DNA of 64,000 bases from Cytobacillus sp. NJ13 (GTDB lineage Bacteria > Bacillota > Bacilli > Bacillales > Cytobacillaceae). The stretch spans positions 3,871,501 to 3,935,500 of the forward strand of contig JAUCFP010000006.1 in NCBI GenBank assembly GCA_030348385.1, given 5' to 3'. Below are positions 7,570-16,211 of the stretch, one piece after another (position 1 is the first letter of the stretch; the number at the start of each line of letters is the position of its first letter). A program made the translations under genes and the position numbers. The notes beneath the pieces are model-generated. The model was not told where the DNA came from and made no database searches. It saw nothing but the letters and a program-made list of their open reading frames with translations.

Positions 7570-8907
7570 GTGGCTAAAGAAATATTTATGCCTAAACTCA
7601 GCAGTACCATGGAAGTCGGGACTCTCCTTCAATGGTTTAAAGAAGAAGGGGACTCTATAGAGATTGGCGAACCGCTTTTTGAAATCATGACCGATAAAAT
7701 TAATATTGAAGTAGAGGCATACGATCAGGGGGTTTTGCTGAAAAAATATTTTCATGAAGATGATCAGGTCCCTGTTAACCAGATAATTGGGTACATTGGA
7801 GAAAAAGACGAAGAAGTACCTCAGACTTCTCCAGGAATTTCAGGAGATACAGAAGCGGGTAGCCAAGGTCCTGCTGAAGATTTTGTTCCGGAAAAAGAGG
7901 AAGTATCTTTAGAAGCTGCAGCAGCTAATAATCATGAAAAGATACGGGCAACACCTGCAGCACGTAAGCAAGCACGGATGAACGATGTAGAGTTAGTATT
8001 TATCCAGGGAAGCGGTCCAAAGGGACGGATCCAAAAAAGGGACGTATTGGCTCATACAGCATACTCTTTACCAAAGGCAACACCGCTTGCACGTAAAATG
8101 GCTGCTTCGGAACAAGTTCCTTTAAATAACCTTCAAGGCAGCGGTGTGAATGGCAAGATTATAAAAAGTGACGTTTCCACAGCCGTAATTAAGAGAACCT
8201 CCAGTACAGCAGCTGTAGAGCCGAATCGCAGACAGATGTCTGGAATGAGAAAGATTATAGCTAAAAGAATGTCTGAAAGTGTAAATACAGCTCCGCATGT
8301 GACACTGACTACTGATGCAGATATGTCAAAAGTCAAGGAACTCAGGACCTCGTTATTGCCTGTCATTGAAAAACAGACTGGGCTGCGTTTGTCTTTTACA
8401 GATATTTTAATTAAAGCAGCGGGAACGGCACTTTCAAGACACCTGGGAGTCAATGTTTCCATTGAGGGAGAGGAAATCATCCAGCATGAACAAGTTCACA
8501 TTGGCCTTGCAGTGGCTGTTGAAGATGGACTTATGGTTCCTGTTATCAAGGATATTAATGAAAAAGGGCTGGCACAAATTACTGAAGATGCCAAAGAGGC
8601 AGGCAAACTTGCCCGTGAAAATAAATTGCATCCGAATCAGCTGAAGGGCTCAACCTTTACAATCAGCAACTTGGGTATGTATTCAATTGATGCATTTACA
8701 CCGATCATTAATCAGCCAGAGAGTGCCATCCTGGGAGTTGGGCGAATTTTGGATAAGCCTGTAGCAGTTGAGGGCAGTTTGGCCGTACGTCCAATGATGA
8801 CATTGAGTCTTTCCTTCGATCATCGTGCAATGGATGGTGCCCCGGCGGCAGCTTTCCTCACAGAATTAAAGTATATTCTTGAAAATCCATTCGAGTTATT
8901 GGTGTAG
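7570..8907 (+). CDS. Dihydrolipoamide acyltransferase E2 with tandem subunit-binding domains
   Basis: E2 core of 445 residues (GTG start after GAAGGAGGGGG). Domains in order: a lipoyl domain (1-80; Lys43 in TDKIN is the lipoylation site), an acidic linker, a peripheral-subunit-binding domain (about 120-155; ATPAARKQAR to GSGPKGRIQKRDV), a second copy (about 167-203; ATPLARKMAA to GSGVNGKIIKSDV), and the catalytic domain (about 215-445) with the active-site DHRAMDG near residue 418. It transfers the acyl group from E1 to CoA. Tandem binding domains are less common than one and may tether E1 and E3 separately. Confidence 0.9.
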   Translation: MAKEIFMPKLSSTMEVGTLLQWFKEEGDSIEIGEPLFEIMTDKINIEVEAYDQGVLLKKYFHEDDQVPVNQIIGYIGEKDEEVPQTSPGISGDTEAGSQGPAEDFVPEKEEVSLEAAAANNHEKIRATPAARKQARMNDVELVFIQGSGPKGRIQKRDVLAHTAYSLPKATPLARKMAASEQVPLNNLQGSGVNGKIIKSDVSTAVIKRTSSTAAVEPNRRQMSGMRKIIAKRMSESVNTAPHVTLTTDADMSKVKELRTSLLPVIEKQTGLRLSFTDILIKAAGTALSRHLGVNVSIEGEEIIQHEQVHIGLAVAVEDGLMVPVIKDINEKGLAQITEDAKEAGKLARENKLHPNQLKGSTFTISNLGMYSIDAFTPIINQPESAILGVGRILDKPVAVEGSLAVRPMMTLSLSFDHRAMDGAPAAAFLTELKYILENPFELLV

Positions 8908-8920
8908 GGAGGTGGAGGAT

Positions 8921-10321
8921 GTGGATAAAACATATGATGTGATTGTAATAGGAGGAGGGCCTGGAGGTTACGTTGCTGCCCTCCATGCTGCGGAACTGGG
9001 TAAGAAGACAGCGGTCATTGAAGCTGATTCTCTTGGAGGAACCTGTTTAAATAGAGGATGTATCCCCTCTAAGACCTATCTAAAACACTCGGAAATAATT
9101 GAACAGATTGAAAAAGCCAGGGATTGGGGAATCGAGTCAGGTTCGTTAACTTTATCTATCAGTAAAATGAAACAAAGAAAAGATGAAGTCATTAATCGTT
9201 TGCGCAACGGAATTTCCTATCTGCTCAAACAAGGGAAAATAGATGTTTATAATGGGTTTGGATCAATCCAAAAAGATGGAAATATAAAAGTAACAATGGG
9301 TTCCGGAGAAAAAGTGCTTATGTCCGAAAAGGTGATTCTTGCTACAGGGTCATCTCCAGCTATTCCAAGAATTCCAGGGCTGGAAGCAGTTCAATACGAA
9401 ACGAGTGACACGATTTTTGATTTGGAAGAGATACCCGAATCGGTGATTATTATTGGCGGCGGAGTAATTGGAGTTGAATTTGCAACAATTTTCGCATCTC
9501 TAAAATCAGATGTAACAATTATAGAAGCAGGCAGCCAGATTGTGCCTTCTGAAGATAGTGAGGCTTCTAAATTCCTGACGAAATCATTAAAAAAGAAAGG
9601 CGTCAAAATTCATACTTGCGTCAATGTCCAGGATGTAAATGAGGCCGGCGGTTTAAAACAGGTAAAATGCAGTGATTCAAAAGGAAATACAGTTTCATTT
9701 GAAGCAGCGGCTCTACTGGTATGCACTGGCCGCCGTCCAAATCTTTCAGCATCTAAAGAAGTAAACATTGAACAGAATGGGCCATTTATAAAGGTTAATG
9801 ATCGATTGGAAACAAGCTTACCGAATGTCTATGCTGTCGGTGACATTATTGGCGGCTGGCAATTAGCTCATGCTGCAAGTGCTGAAGGGGTGACGGCTGC
9901 TGCCAATGCTGCAGGAGGAAACGAAAAAGTTGACTTTAAAGTGATGCCGCGATGTATCTATACACTTCCTGAAATTGCATCTGTAGGATTAACAGAGGAC
10001 GAAGCACGAAAGCAAGGGCTGGATGTAAGAGTTGAAAGGTTTGATTTTTCAGGAGTGGGTAAAGCCTTAAGTGCCGGTGAGCCAGAGGGATTTACAAAAA
10101 TTATATACGAAGCAAAATACGGAGAAATTATCGGAGCAGTTATGGCTGGCTCACACGTTACAGAATTAATTGCTGAGGCCTCTGCTTTTATGTACCTCGA
10201 AGGAACCATTGACGAAGCTGCGAAAATGATTCATCCCCATCCATCTTTGTCCGAAGCCTTTTTTGAAGCAGCTGTCAAAGCAAAAAACAAATTAAACAAT
10301 CCTCAAAAGGTGCTTACCTAA
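8921..10321 (+). CDS. Dihydrolipoamide dehydrogenase E3
   Basis: FAD-dependent E3 of 466 residues, reoxidising the lipoamide of E2 with NAD. FAD site GGGPGGYVAA, redox disulfide Cys42/Cys47 in GGTCLNRGCIPSK, NAD site IIGGGVIGVEFA, second FAD motif YAVGDI and C-terminal HPHPSLSEAF with the catalytic histidine. The frame is open from an ATG at 8879 inside the E2 gene, but the GTG at 8921 directly after GGGAGGTGGAGG gives the standard N-terminus and is chosen here. It is probably dedicated to this complex, since the cell must also have a housekeeping copy. Confidence 0.92.
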   Translation: MDKTYDVIVIGGGPGGYVAALHAAELGKKTAVIEADSLGGTCLNRGCIPSKTYLKHSEIIEQIEKARDWGIESGSLTLSISKMKQRKDEVINRLRNGISYLLKQGKIDVYNGFGSIQKDGNIKVTMGSGEKVLMSEKVILATGSSPAIPRIPGLEAVQYETSDTIFDLEEIPESVIIIGGGVIGVEFATIFASLKSDVTIIEAGSQIVPSEDSEASKFLTKSLKKKGVKIHTCVNVQDVNEAGGLKQVKCSDSKGNTVSFEAAALLVCTGRRPNLSASKEVNIEQNGPFIKVNDRLETSLPNVYAVGDIIGGWQLAHAASAEGVTAAANAAGGNEKVDFKVMPRCIYTLPEIASVGLTEDEARKQGLDVRVERFDFSGVGKALSAGEPEGFTKIIYEAKYGEIIGAVMAGSHVTELIAEASAFMYLEGTIDEAAKMIHPHPSLSEAFFEAAVKAKNKLNNPQKVLT

Positions 10322-10360
10322 ATAAATAATAAAATATTCTAAAAGGGTGAAATACGGAAA

Positions 10361-10627
10361 ATGATAGAAAAAACTTTTACGGTTATCGATGAAACCGGAA
10401 TTCATGCAAGGCCGGCAACGGTCCTGGTACAGGCAGCAAGTAAGCATGATTCTGAGATAAAGTTGGGCTATAAAGAAAAAGCTGTTAATTTGAAATCGAT
10501 TATGGGTGTGATGTCACTTGGAATTCCCAAAGGTGCAGTGATAACAATTACAGCAGAAGGTGAAGATCAGGAAGACGCAATAAAAAATTTAACGGCTCTA
10601 TTAAGGGACCAAAAGCTTGCAGAATAG
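10361..10627 (+). CDS. HPr-family phosphocarrier protein (extra copy)
   Basis: An 88-residue HPr with the phosphorylatable His15 in GIHARPAT and the regulatory Ser46 in LKSIMGV. Having His15 it is not Crh, whose position 15 is Gln. No ptsI follows, so it is not the housekeeping ptsHI locus. As last gene of the E1-E2-E3 operon it likely feeds phosphate to the local SrlB/SrlE system, or reports pathway activity through Ser46 phosphorylation and CcpA. Either role is inference. Confidence 0.85.
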   Translation: MIEKTFTVIDETGIHARPATVLVQAASKHDSEIKLGYKEKAVNLKSIMGVMSLGIPKGAVITITAEGEDQEDAIKNLTALLRDQKLAE

Positions 10628-10651
10628 TTAAAGGTAAATACTGATATCTGG

Positions 10652-10686
10652 AAAGGAACGTGTTTTTAACATGTTCCTTTTTTTGT
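10652..10686 (+). terminator. Terminator after the HPr gene
   Basis: A 13-bp stem with one mismatch (10652-10664 with 10668-10680), a 3-nt loop and a run of seven T residues. It marks the end of the catabolic locus. Confidence 0.9.
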
Positions 10687-10823
10687 GTCTTAATGGTTAA
10701 CTAAAACTGGCATAGGCACGCAGCTCCAGTTGTTAAAAGTTATTTTTGCCGTAGTTTTATGCAGATAATCTAAAGTATAAATAAAAAGAACTATTAGTAA
10801 TGAAAAAAGAGTGCAAAAGGTCA

Positions 10824-10849
10824 CAAAATTTCACGTTTTCTGTCGATAT
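10824..10849 (+). promoter_or_regulatory. Sigma-D promoter of the chemoreceptor genes
   Basis: CAAA (10824-10827), a 14-bp gap and GTCGATAT (10842-10849) match the flagellar/chemotaxis sigma-D consensus TAAA-N14-16-GCCGATAT at 3 of 4 and 7 of 8 positions, just upstream of the receptor gene. Confidence 0.7.
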
Positions 10850-10869
10850 AATAAAGGAGTATATATGAG

Positions 10870-11838
10870 ATGGGGAGATCAATGATGTTCGGAATAGGAA
10901 AGTTGAAGCAGCTGGAGGAAGAAAAGCGGGAACTGGAATCAAAAATTCAGGCTGCAGAAGAAGAGTTTCAGCGCAGGGAAAAATATTATCAGACACTGAT
11001 CCATTCTTTTAATGAAGATTTGACGAATACGGTGAGCCAGCATGAGATTGTCAATGGGCAGCATTACATGCTGGGAGACCTGGTTCTGAAAATTAAAGAC
11101 GGTTTTGAAAACGTAAAAAGACATAGTGAAGCCACTTTTACAAACAGCCTCACTTTATCGGATAAAGGGGAAAACCTGATCCAATCTGCAAAAGAGATGG
11201 TGAAAAGCTCGGAGGAAGGCCGCGGATCAGTCAGCAAGTCTGAACAGCTGATTAAGCAGCTGGGAGAGCAATTAGAAGTGAATTCACAGAAGATGGAGGC
11301 GCTGAGCAAAAGGTCAAAAGAAATTGAGATGATTGTTCAGGTCATTAAAGATATCGCGGAACAAACAAATCTCCTGGCACTAAATGCATCCATTGAAGCG
11401 GCGCGCGCAGGCGAGCAGGGAAAAGGATTTGCAGTGGTAGCGGATGAGGTCCGGAAGCTGGCCGAAAGTACAGCGACGAGCACGGCTAATATCAGTTCCC
11501 TGACAAAAAATATTCAGGACGATATTGAAGCAACACTGAACTCAACAGTCGCAAGCACTGAATTAATTAAAGATGGCATGTCCCTCAGCGGGCAAACTAC
11601 CAGCAAAATTGACTCAATCACCAACATCATCCATACGGTGGAATCAGAAGTCAGTGAAGTGATTGAAATGATAAATATTCAGAAGGGGTATTCCCAGGAG
11701 GTGGCCGATGAGATTTCAGAAACGAAGTATGTTTTTGATCAAGTAAAAGAACTAATCCAGAGGCATATTGACGATGCAAGGATCGTTGACGAGAAGCTGG
11801 AAGGTGCCATCTCGCAGGTTAAGGCGGTAAATTACTAA
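10870..11838 (+). CDS. Soluble methyl-accepting chemotaxis-type protein (YfmS-like)
   Basis: A 322-residue chemoreceptor-type protein with no membrane segment. The N-terminal 40 residues are a charged coiled coil; the rest is an MCP signalling domain whose hairpin tip contains [19 protein letters not shown] followed by [14 protein letters not shown]. It resembles the soluble B. subtilis receptor YfmS. It should interact with CheA/CheW in the cytoplasm, but its ligand input is not visible. ATG 10870 is 10 nt after AAAGGAG; ATGs at 10882 and 10885 are alternatives. The next MCP gene starts 20 bp downstream, and a sigma-D promoter precedes this gene. Confidence 0.82.
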   Translation: MGRSMMFGIGKLKQLEEEKRELESKIQAAEEEFQRREKYYQTLIHSFNEDLTNTVSQHEIVNGQHYMLGDLVLKIKDGFENVKRHSEATFTNSLTLSDKGENLIQSAKEMVKSSEEGRGSVSKSEQLIKQLGEQLEVNSQKMEALSKRSKEIEMIVQVIKDIAEQTNLLALNASIEAARAGEQGKGFAVVADEVRKLAESTATSTANISSLTKNIQDDIEATLNSTVASTELIKDGMSLSGQTTSKIDSITNIIHTVESEVSEVIEMINIQKGYSQEVADEISETKYVFDQVKELIQRHIDDARIVDEKLEGAISQVKAVNY

Positions 11839-11858
11839 GTTTTCAAGAGGGGTCAATT

Positions 11859-13856
11859 ATGAAAAAGAAAAAAGAGAAAGAAAAAGGGTCGCTGTTTTCA
11901 TTTACGATTAGAAAAAAATTATTGCTCTCATTTATTATTATTCTATTAATCCCTTCCGTTTCAATTGGATACATTTCCTATCAGAAGGCGCAAGATGAAA
12001 TAACAAGCCAGATTGAAATGAGTGCGGATGACAATGTAAAAATCCTTGACCAATTTATCATGGACTTTATTAAAACAAAAATGGAAGATACGAATTATTT
12101 TTCAAAGCGGATAAAGAAGGATTTTTATGCTGCAGAAGAATTAGAGGAGACGAATAAAGCCTTTAGTCAATATAAAGAGCTGAATCCGGAGGCAGTCGCC
12201 ATTTATGCAGGCTCTGAAAATGGCGATTTAGTCATCTATCCTCGTGCAGATTTGCCAGCTGATTTTGATGCCACTACACGCCCCTGGTATCAGGGAGCTA
12301 TGGAGGCAAAGGGAAAAGCCTTCATCACAGAGCCTTATGTTGATGCTGTAAGCGGAAATATCCTAATCACAGTAGCCCAAAAGCTTGGCGACAGCTCTGG
12401 AGTTATCGGGATTGACTTAAGTCTGTCTGCTCTAAGCGAGCTATCCAATAACATTAAGATTGGGAAAGAAGGATATCCCGCTATCTTAAGTGCGGAGGGA
12501 AGCTTTTTAGTGCACCCGCAGGAGAAACCGGGCACACAGGCAGAGGGAAGCTGGCTGCCGGAAGTCCTGGAAAAGGAAAAAGGGCAGGTAGAATACACTC
12601 TTGATGGCGAAAAGAAAGAAATGCACTTTACCACCAATGGGCTTACAGGCATGAAGGTGCTTGGCACAATGAATCTGGAAGAAGTAACATCAGCCGTACA
12701 GCCTATCTTAATGTCTACGATTATATTCATAGCCATTTTTGTACTTATAGGTGCACTTATTTCATATTTTATTGTTCGTTCGATTACACGCCCGCTCAAT
12801 CAGCTGATTGCAGCAACAGATAAAGTCAGCGAGGGAGATCTGACCCAGAAGTTTGATGTGAAAAATAACGATGAAATCAGCAAACTGGGCATCAGCTTCA
12901 ATAAGATGGTCGCCTCGCTTCAGCAATTAATCAACCAGGTAGGTGAAAAAGCGGTTCACCTTGCTTCATCTTCGGAGCAGCTGACGGCAAGCTCCGAACA
13001 GAATAACATGGCAACAGAGCAGGTGGCCAACTCCATCCAGGAAGTAGCAACAGCTACTGAGCAGCAGACGGAAAAAGTGAAAGAAAGCACCTCTGTTGTA
13101 AAAGAAATGTCCGGCCGCATTCAGAGAATCATGCTGAATACAAACGTTGTGGCCCAAACCGCTAATGAGACAAATGAAGTGGTAGTAAAAGGAAATGAAG
13201 CAATCGATCTTTCCACGAATCAGATGAAAAATATTAATTTAACAGTTTCTGAATTAGGTTCCATTGTTCATACATTAGGGAAGCGTTCGGAGGAAATTGG
13301 CCAGATTGTCAATGTTATTTCCGAAATTGCCGCTCAGACGAATTTGCTCGCGCTTAATGCAGCCATTGAAGCAGCAAGAGCAGGCGAGCACGGAAGAGGC
13401 TTCGCCGTTGTAGCCGATGAAGTCCGCAAGCTGGCAGAACAATCATCCAAATCGACGGAAAGCATCCGCGAACTGATCTCAACGATCCAAACGGACACAA
13501 GCAAGGCCATCTCTTCCATGGAAAAAGGAACAGCTGAAGTGGAAAAAGGAATTGACCTGGTTAACAATGCAGGAGATGCCTTCAGCCACATCCAGCAATT
13601 TGCCGACACCGTTTCTGGCCAGATTGCGGAAGTTTCCTCATCCATCAAGGAAATGGCCGAAGGGGCCGACCAGGTGGTAGAACTCGTAAGCGCAATCGAA
13701 GAAATTGCCGCTGTCACCACAGCCGAAAGCCAGGATGTATCCGCTGCTACAGAAGAGCAGCTGGCGTCCATGGAAGAAATTGCGGCATCTGCAGCTTCGC
13801 TTTCGGGAATGGCGGAGGAGCTGCTGGATTCTATTAAGAAGTTTAAAGTGAGTTAA
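11859..13856 (+). CDS. Transmembrane methyl-accepting chemotaxis protein
   Basis: A 665-residue classical receptor: a basic N-terminus, TM1 (about 22-42), an extracellular Cache-type sensor (about 45-280, with TRPWYQGAM and [10 protein letters not shown]), TM2 (about 285-308), HAMP (about 310-362) and an MCP signalling domain with tip [22 protein letters not shown]. It ends in glutamate/serine-rich helices suited to methylation. Cache sensors of this kind usually bind amino acids or small carboxylates; the ligand here is unknown. It is probably cotranscribed with the soluble receptor gene 20 bp upstream from the sigma-D promoter. Confidence 0.92.
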   Translation: MKKKKEKEKGSLFSFTIRKKLLLSFIIILLIPSVSIGYISYQKAQDEITSQIEMSADDNVKILDQFIMDFIKTKMEDTNYFSKRIKKDFYAAEELEETNKAFSQYKELNPEAVAIYAGSENGDLVIYPRADLPADFDATTRPWYQGAMEAKGKAFITEPYVDAVSGNILITVAQKLGDSSGVIGIDLSLSALSELSNNIKIGKEGYPAILSAEGSFLVHPQEKPGTQAEGSWLPEVLEKEKGQVEYTLDGEKKEMHFTTNGLTGMKVLGTMNLEEVTSAVQPILMSTIIFIAIFVLIGALISYFIVRSITRPLNQLIAATDKVSEGDLTQKFDVKNNDEISKLGISFNKMVASLQQLINQVGEKAVHLASSSEQLTASSEQNNMATEQVANSIQEVATATEQQTEKVKESTSVVKEMSGRIQRIMLNTNVVAQTANETNEVVVKGNEAIDLSTNQMKNINLTVSELGSIVHTLGKRSEEIGQIVNVISEIAAQTNLLALNAAIEAARAGEHGRGFAVVADEVRKLAEQSSKSTESIRELISTIQTDTSKAISSMEKGTAEVEKGIDLVNNAGDAFSHIQQFADTVSGQIAEVSSSIKEMAEGADQVVELVSAIEEIAAVTTAESQDVSAATEEQLASMEEIAASAASLSGMAEELLDSIKKFKVS

Positions 13857-13863
13857 ATGTGAG

Positions 13864-13895
13864 AGGCCCGCTAGGTTTGGCGGGTCTGTTTTTAT
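13864..13895 (+). terminator. Terminator after the MCP gene
   Basis: AGGCCCGC and GGCGGGTCT arms (13864-13871, 13879-13887) pair with one G-T, followed by GTTTTTAT. Confidence 0.75.
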
Positions 13896-13920
13896 GTGGA
13901 CGCGGGTTCAGAATGTGAAC

Positions 13921-14320
13921 CCTGCAAAAGAGCACGGAAACATACAAATAGATGCTTAACCCTGCAAATAGGGCTGGAAATTCTGCAAATAGAATAGGTA
14001 GTTTACAAATAGTTAGCTGGATTCTGCAAATAGTTGAACTGCATAAGAACGGGAAACGGCTCGCTTAGTTGATTTGCAAATAGAACCGGGGATTCTGCAA
14101 ATAAAACGGTGTATGCTGCAAATAGCAGGATGAATTCTGCAAATAGAACTGGAAAAGTACAAATACCAGGCTGCTACCTGCAAATAGACGAGCAGCAATA
14201 GATCGGGGATCAGTCTAGGATTATCAAATTGCAAATAGAATCTTAGATTTTGCAAAAAGAACTGGGAACTCGCAAATAGATTCAGGCTTCCTGCAAATAG
14301 ATATATTAATCCCAAATAAA
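13921..14320 (+). repeat. Degenerate TGCAAATAG repeat array, 20-21 bp period
   Basis: At least 17 copies of TGCAAATAG or close variants start near 13923, 13943, 13963, 13984, 14004, 14025, 14075, 14097, 14117, 14138, 14158, 14179, 14230, 14251, 14271, 14292 and 14311. Steps alternate 20 and 21 bp, and the two longer gaps are 50-51 bp, close to 2.5 periods. Between cores the sequence is loosely of the form A-N4-GG-N2-ATTC. No ribosome binding site or consistent frame is present, so this is a non-coding array. A reverse-orientation array of the same motif lies at 15984-16206. Confidence 0.85.
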
Positions 14321-14358
14321 AAAAGCTGCAAAAGCGTATCCAGCGCTTTCGCAGCTCC
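14318..14358 (-). terminator. Terminator of the minus-strand small genes
   Basis: AGCTGC-A-AAAGCG (from 14324) pairs with CGCTTT-C-GCAGCT (ending near 14355). Read on the minus strand, the stem is followed by a T run (the A run at 14318-14324). Confidence 0.75.
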
Positions 14359-14360
14359 GT

Positions 14361-14636
14361 TTAAGGAAAATAGATATCAAGACGATTCTTATCTCTCCGC
14401 ATAATATAGTAATTTTGAAAATCCTCGCCTATCAATATATTACGATATTTCTTCGAATAGATGGTTACGATCCGTTTTCTGTTTTTGATAAAGTAAATTG
14501 TCCCCTGGTGAACGTAAATCTCATTAAAGCTGATTCCATCCCGATCAATAAGCTCCTCTTCATAATAATAATTCAAAATGACATGCCTGTGCTTATAATC
14601 ACACAAAATCGTCAGGTCCCTCACTTGTTTTTCCAT
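14361..14636 (-). CDS. Small hypothetical protein, translationally coupled
   Basis: A 91-residue basic protein starting at ATG 14636 inside the last codons of the upstream gene (overlap 14621-14636), an arrangement typical of translational coupling. An ATG at 14666 would lengthen it to 101 residues. It is rich in Tyr, Arg and Ile (DYKHRHVILNYYYEEE, RDKNRLDIYFP) with no membrane segment or known motif. A terminator follows directly. Function unknown; coupling suggests it acts with the 86-residue partner. Confidence 0.5.
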   Translation of the reverse strand: MEKQVRDLTILCDYKHRHVILNYYYEEELIDRDGISFNEIYVHQGTIYFIKNRKRIVTIYSKKYRNILIGEDFQNYYIMRRDKNRLDIYFP

Positions 14637-14881
14637 ACCCTCAAAACATACCCCCCGCATCCGCATTGATCGATAAATTGAGGGTCCGCTTTATTTCCGA
14701 AGTATAAGAGCAGTGCTTCAGTTAGATAGTTATCGGGATTTCCTAACACAGCTGGTGTGACTATATTGACATAATATCCTTTAGCTGTCTGGCTGACTGC
14801 CGCCATCGCATCGTTGATCAGAAGCTCCAAATCACTAGTGTAATCACTATGCTCCAGTGAAATAGACCAGTTCTTTTCCAT
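14621..14881 (-). CDS. Small hypothetical protein
   Basis: An 86-residue acidic protein from ATG 14881, preceded on its strand by a GAGGTG-type ribosome binding site. The C-terminus carries CGCGGY. No membrane segment and no family recognised. It overlaps the next gene's start and lies downstream of the NERD gene on the same strand, inside the segment framed by the two inverted repeat arrays. Confidence 0.5.
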   Translation of the reverse strand: MEKNWSISLEHSDYTSDLELLINDAMAAVSQTAKGYYVNIVTPAVLGNPDNYLTEALLLYFGNKADPQFIDQCGCGGYVLRVWKNK

Positions 14882-14941
14882 ATTAGCACCTCAATTCAAC
14901 CTGATTATAAATTAAATTATTGGAAAAATTTGTGAGATTAA

Positions 14942-15910
14942 TCACTGTTCAGGGGATTTTTCGTAAATTCGGTGTCTTTTATTTCTTTTAAATGAAAGGT
15001 TCATCCTGGAGAGCAATCTTGAAGCCGCATAGGGGGATGGTATATGGGTGAATGAGCGGAATTGCGAGTTGGTAATTGACGGCTTAATAAGCCGGAAGTA
15101 GTCTTGGACTGCAGCTTCATGTGCTAACGAAGAGGAAAACAAACACATTGGGCAGTGCCATTTCCCCCAATGGAAAATCATCGGAAGGGAAGTGCATTTA
15201 GGACAGCTGACACCAGTGAGAATTTCTTCAGCTGAAACATTGAAGTGCCCGAGAATCTCGGATTGTGCAGGGTTATGTTTTTTTAACAAAGTCCGGCATA
15301 GCTTCCGTATCTCCTTAGAGTCAGTTTTTTCTTGAGGGAACTTATTTTCAATGCCATTCATTTTGGATAAAAGGTGATGAGAGTGTAAGACTCTCTTAGA
15401 TATTTGCAGCGGGTCTGTCTCTGCCTTAATAATGGTAGAAGGATGGCTGATTACAACTAAAAATTCCAGTGGAATATTAGGAAATCCATTAAGTACAAGC
15501 CAGTTTCTAAACTGATTCGTCTGATGCCGCGCTTGTGAAAGGGGGTCTGGAAATCCTTCCTCTTTATCATTTTGGATGCGGATGACCTGCTGGAAATGAG
15601 GGCTGAAAATCAAGGTTCCTGTCCAATTTTTAACTTCCAATATGAGTGCAAAATTTGCAGTGAGCAGCAATGCATCGATTTGAAAAAAATGCGATCCGTT
15701 TGATAATCTCAAATCATGAAAAATCCAATACTTTTTAGGTTCAAGAAAGCTTAAGTAATAAAATAATCTTTCTTCTCCCTTAAATCCCGCGCTTCTCTTT
15801 TTATATTCTGAGATTACTTTCTCACGTGCGGGATGATGTTCGGGGATTCTTCTTAACAAAGCTTCAAGCTGGAGATTCAATTCGGGGACTTTCAGACTTT
15901 TACTAATCAA
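14942..15910 (-). CDS. NERD-domain protein with C-terminal zinc ribbon
   Basis: A 322-residue protein with a NERD (nuclease-related) domain at about 40-160: GEERLFYYLS, the acidic QIDALLL and LILEVKNWTG, the PD-(D/E)xK-like core (Asp, then Glu-x-Lys). A C-terminal CPKC-x12-CPMC pair (about 265-285) forms a probable zinc ribbon. NERD proteins are thought to act on DNA, but biochemical roles are mostly unproven. It is transcribed from just inside array 2 toward the two small genes. Confidence 0.8.
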   Translation of the reverse strand: MISKSLKVPELNLQLEALLRRIPEHHPAREKVISEYKKRSAGFKGEERLFYYLSFLEPKKYWIFHDLRLSNGSHFFQIDALLLTANFALILEVKNWTGTLIFSPHFQQVIRIQNDKEEGFPDPLSQARHQTNQFRNWLVLNGFPNIPLEFLVVISHPSTIIKAETDPLQISKRVLHSHHLLSKMNGIENKFPQEKTDSKEIRKLCRTLLKKHNPAQSEILGHFNVSAEEILTGVSCPKCTSLPMIFHWGKWHCPMCLFSSSLAHEAAVQDYFRLIKPSITNSQFRSFTHIPSPYAASRLLSRMNLSFKRNKRHRIYEKSPEQ

Positions 15911-15983
15911 GTATAGCTCTCCTTTCTATGTTTACTTAGTTATTTTCGATATAAATGTCTATATACCTCTTTTACATGGGAGA

Positions 15984-16206
15984 CTATTTGCAGATTCTCC
16001 AACTCTATATGCGAGTGTTAGACAATGGCTGTTTCCTTAATATTTTATTAGCAGAAAGTAGGCTGCTATATGCAAATTCCCATTTCTATTTGCAGAAAGT
16101 AGGCTGCTATATGCAAATTCCTATTTCTATTTGCAGAAAGTAGGTTGCTATTTGCAAAACCACCCTTGCTTTTTGCAGCCTCCCCACTCAATTTGCAAAG
16201 TCCACA
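15984..16206 (-). repeat. Degenerate CTATTTGCA repeat array, inverted relative to 13921
   Basis: About ten copies of CTATTTGCA/CTATATGCA start near 15984, 16005, 16046, 16067, 16086, 16108, 16127, 16148, 16169 and 16190, again at 19-22 bp steps with one double step. The motif is the reverse complement of TGCAAATAG, so the two arrays face each other across the NERD segment. A roughly 41-bp higher-order unit (CTATTTGCAGAAAGTAGG then CTATATGCAAATTCC) is repeated nearly exactly, suggesting recent local duplication. Confidence 0.8.
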
Positions 16207-16211
16207 TTCAT

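Noticed and set aside
8879..8920. ATG-started N-terminal extension of the E3 gene inside the E2 gene
   Set aside because: It has no ribosome binding site, and the GTG at 8921 directly follows a strong one and gives the standard dihydrolipoamide dehydrogenase N-terminus.
5560..10321. Housekeeping pyruvate dehydrogenase or plain acetoin operon
   Set aside because: E1 alpha is of short AcoA length, there is no AcoR-type sigma-54 activator, and the operators are shared with a polyol PTS; an acetoin role alone does not explain the locus.
14013..14315. 100-residue minus-strand frame with repeated ICRI-like heptads
   Set aside because: It is the translation of the 20-21 bp repeat array; unit length alternates out of frame and there is no ribosome binding site.
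13921..14320. CRISPR array
   Set aside because: Conserved cores are only about 9 bp, periods are 20-21 bp, there are no cas genes, and no long identical repeats.
15955..16143. 62-residue plus-strand frame
   Set aside because: It lies across repeat array 2 and reflects the repeat units; no ribosome binding site.
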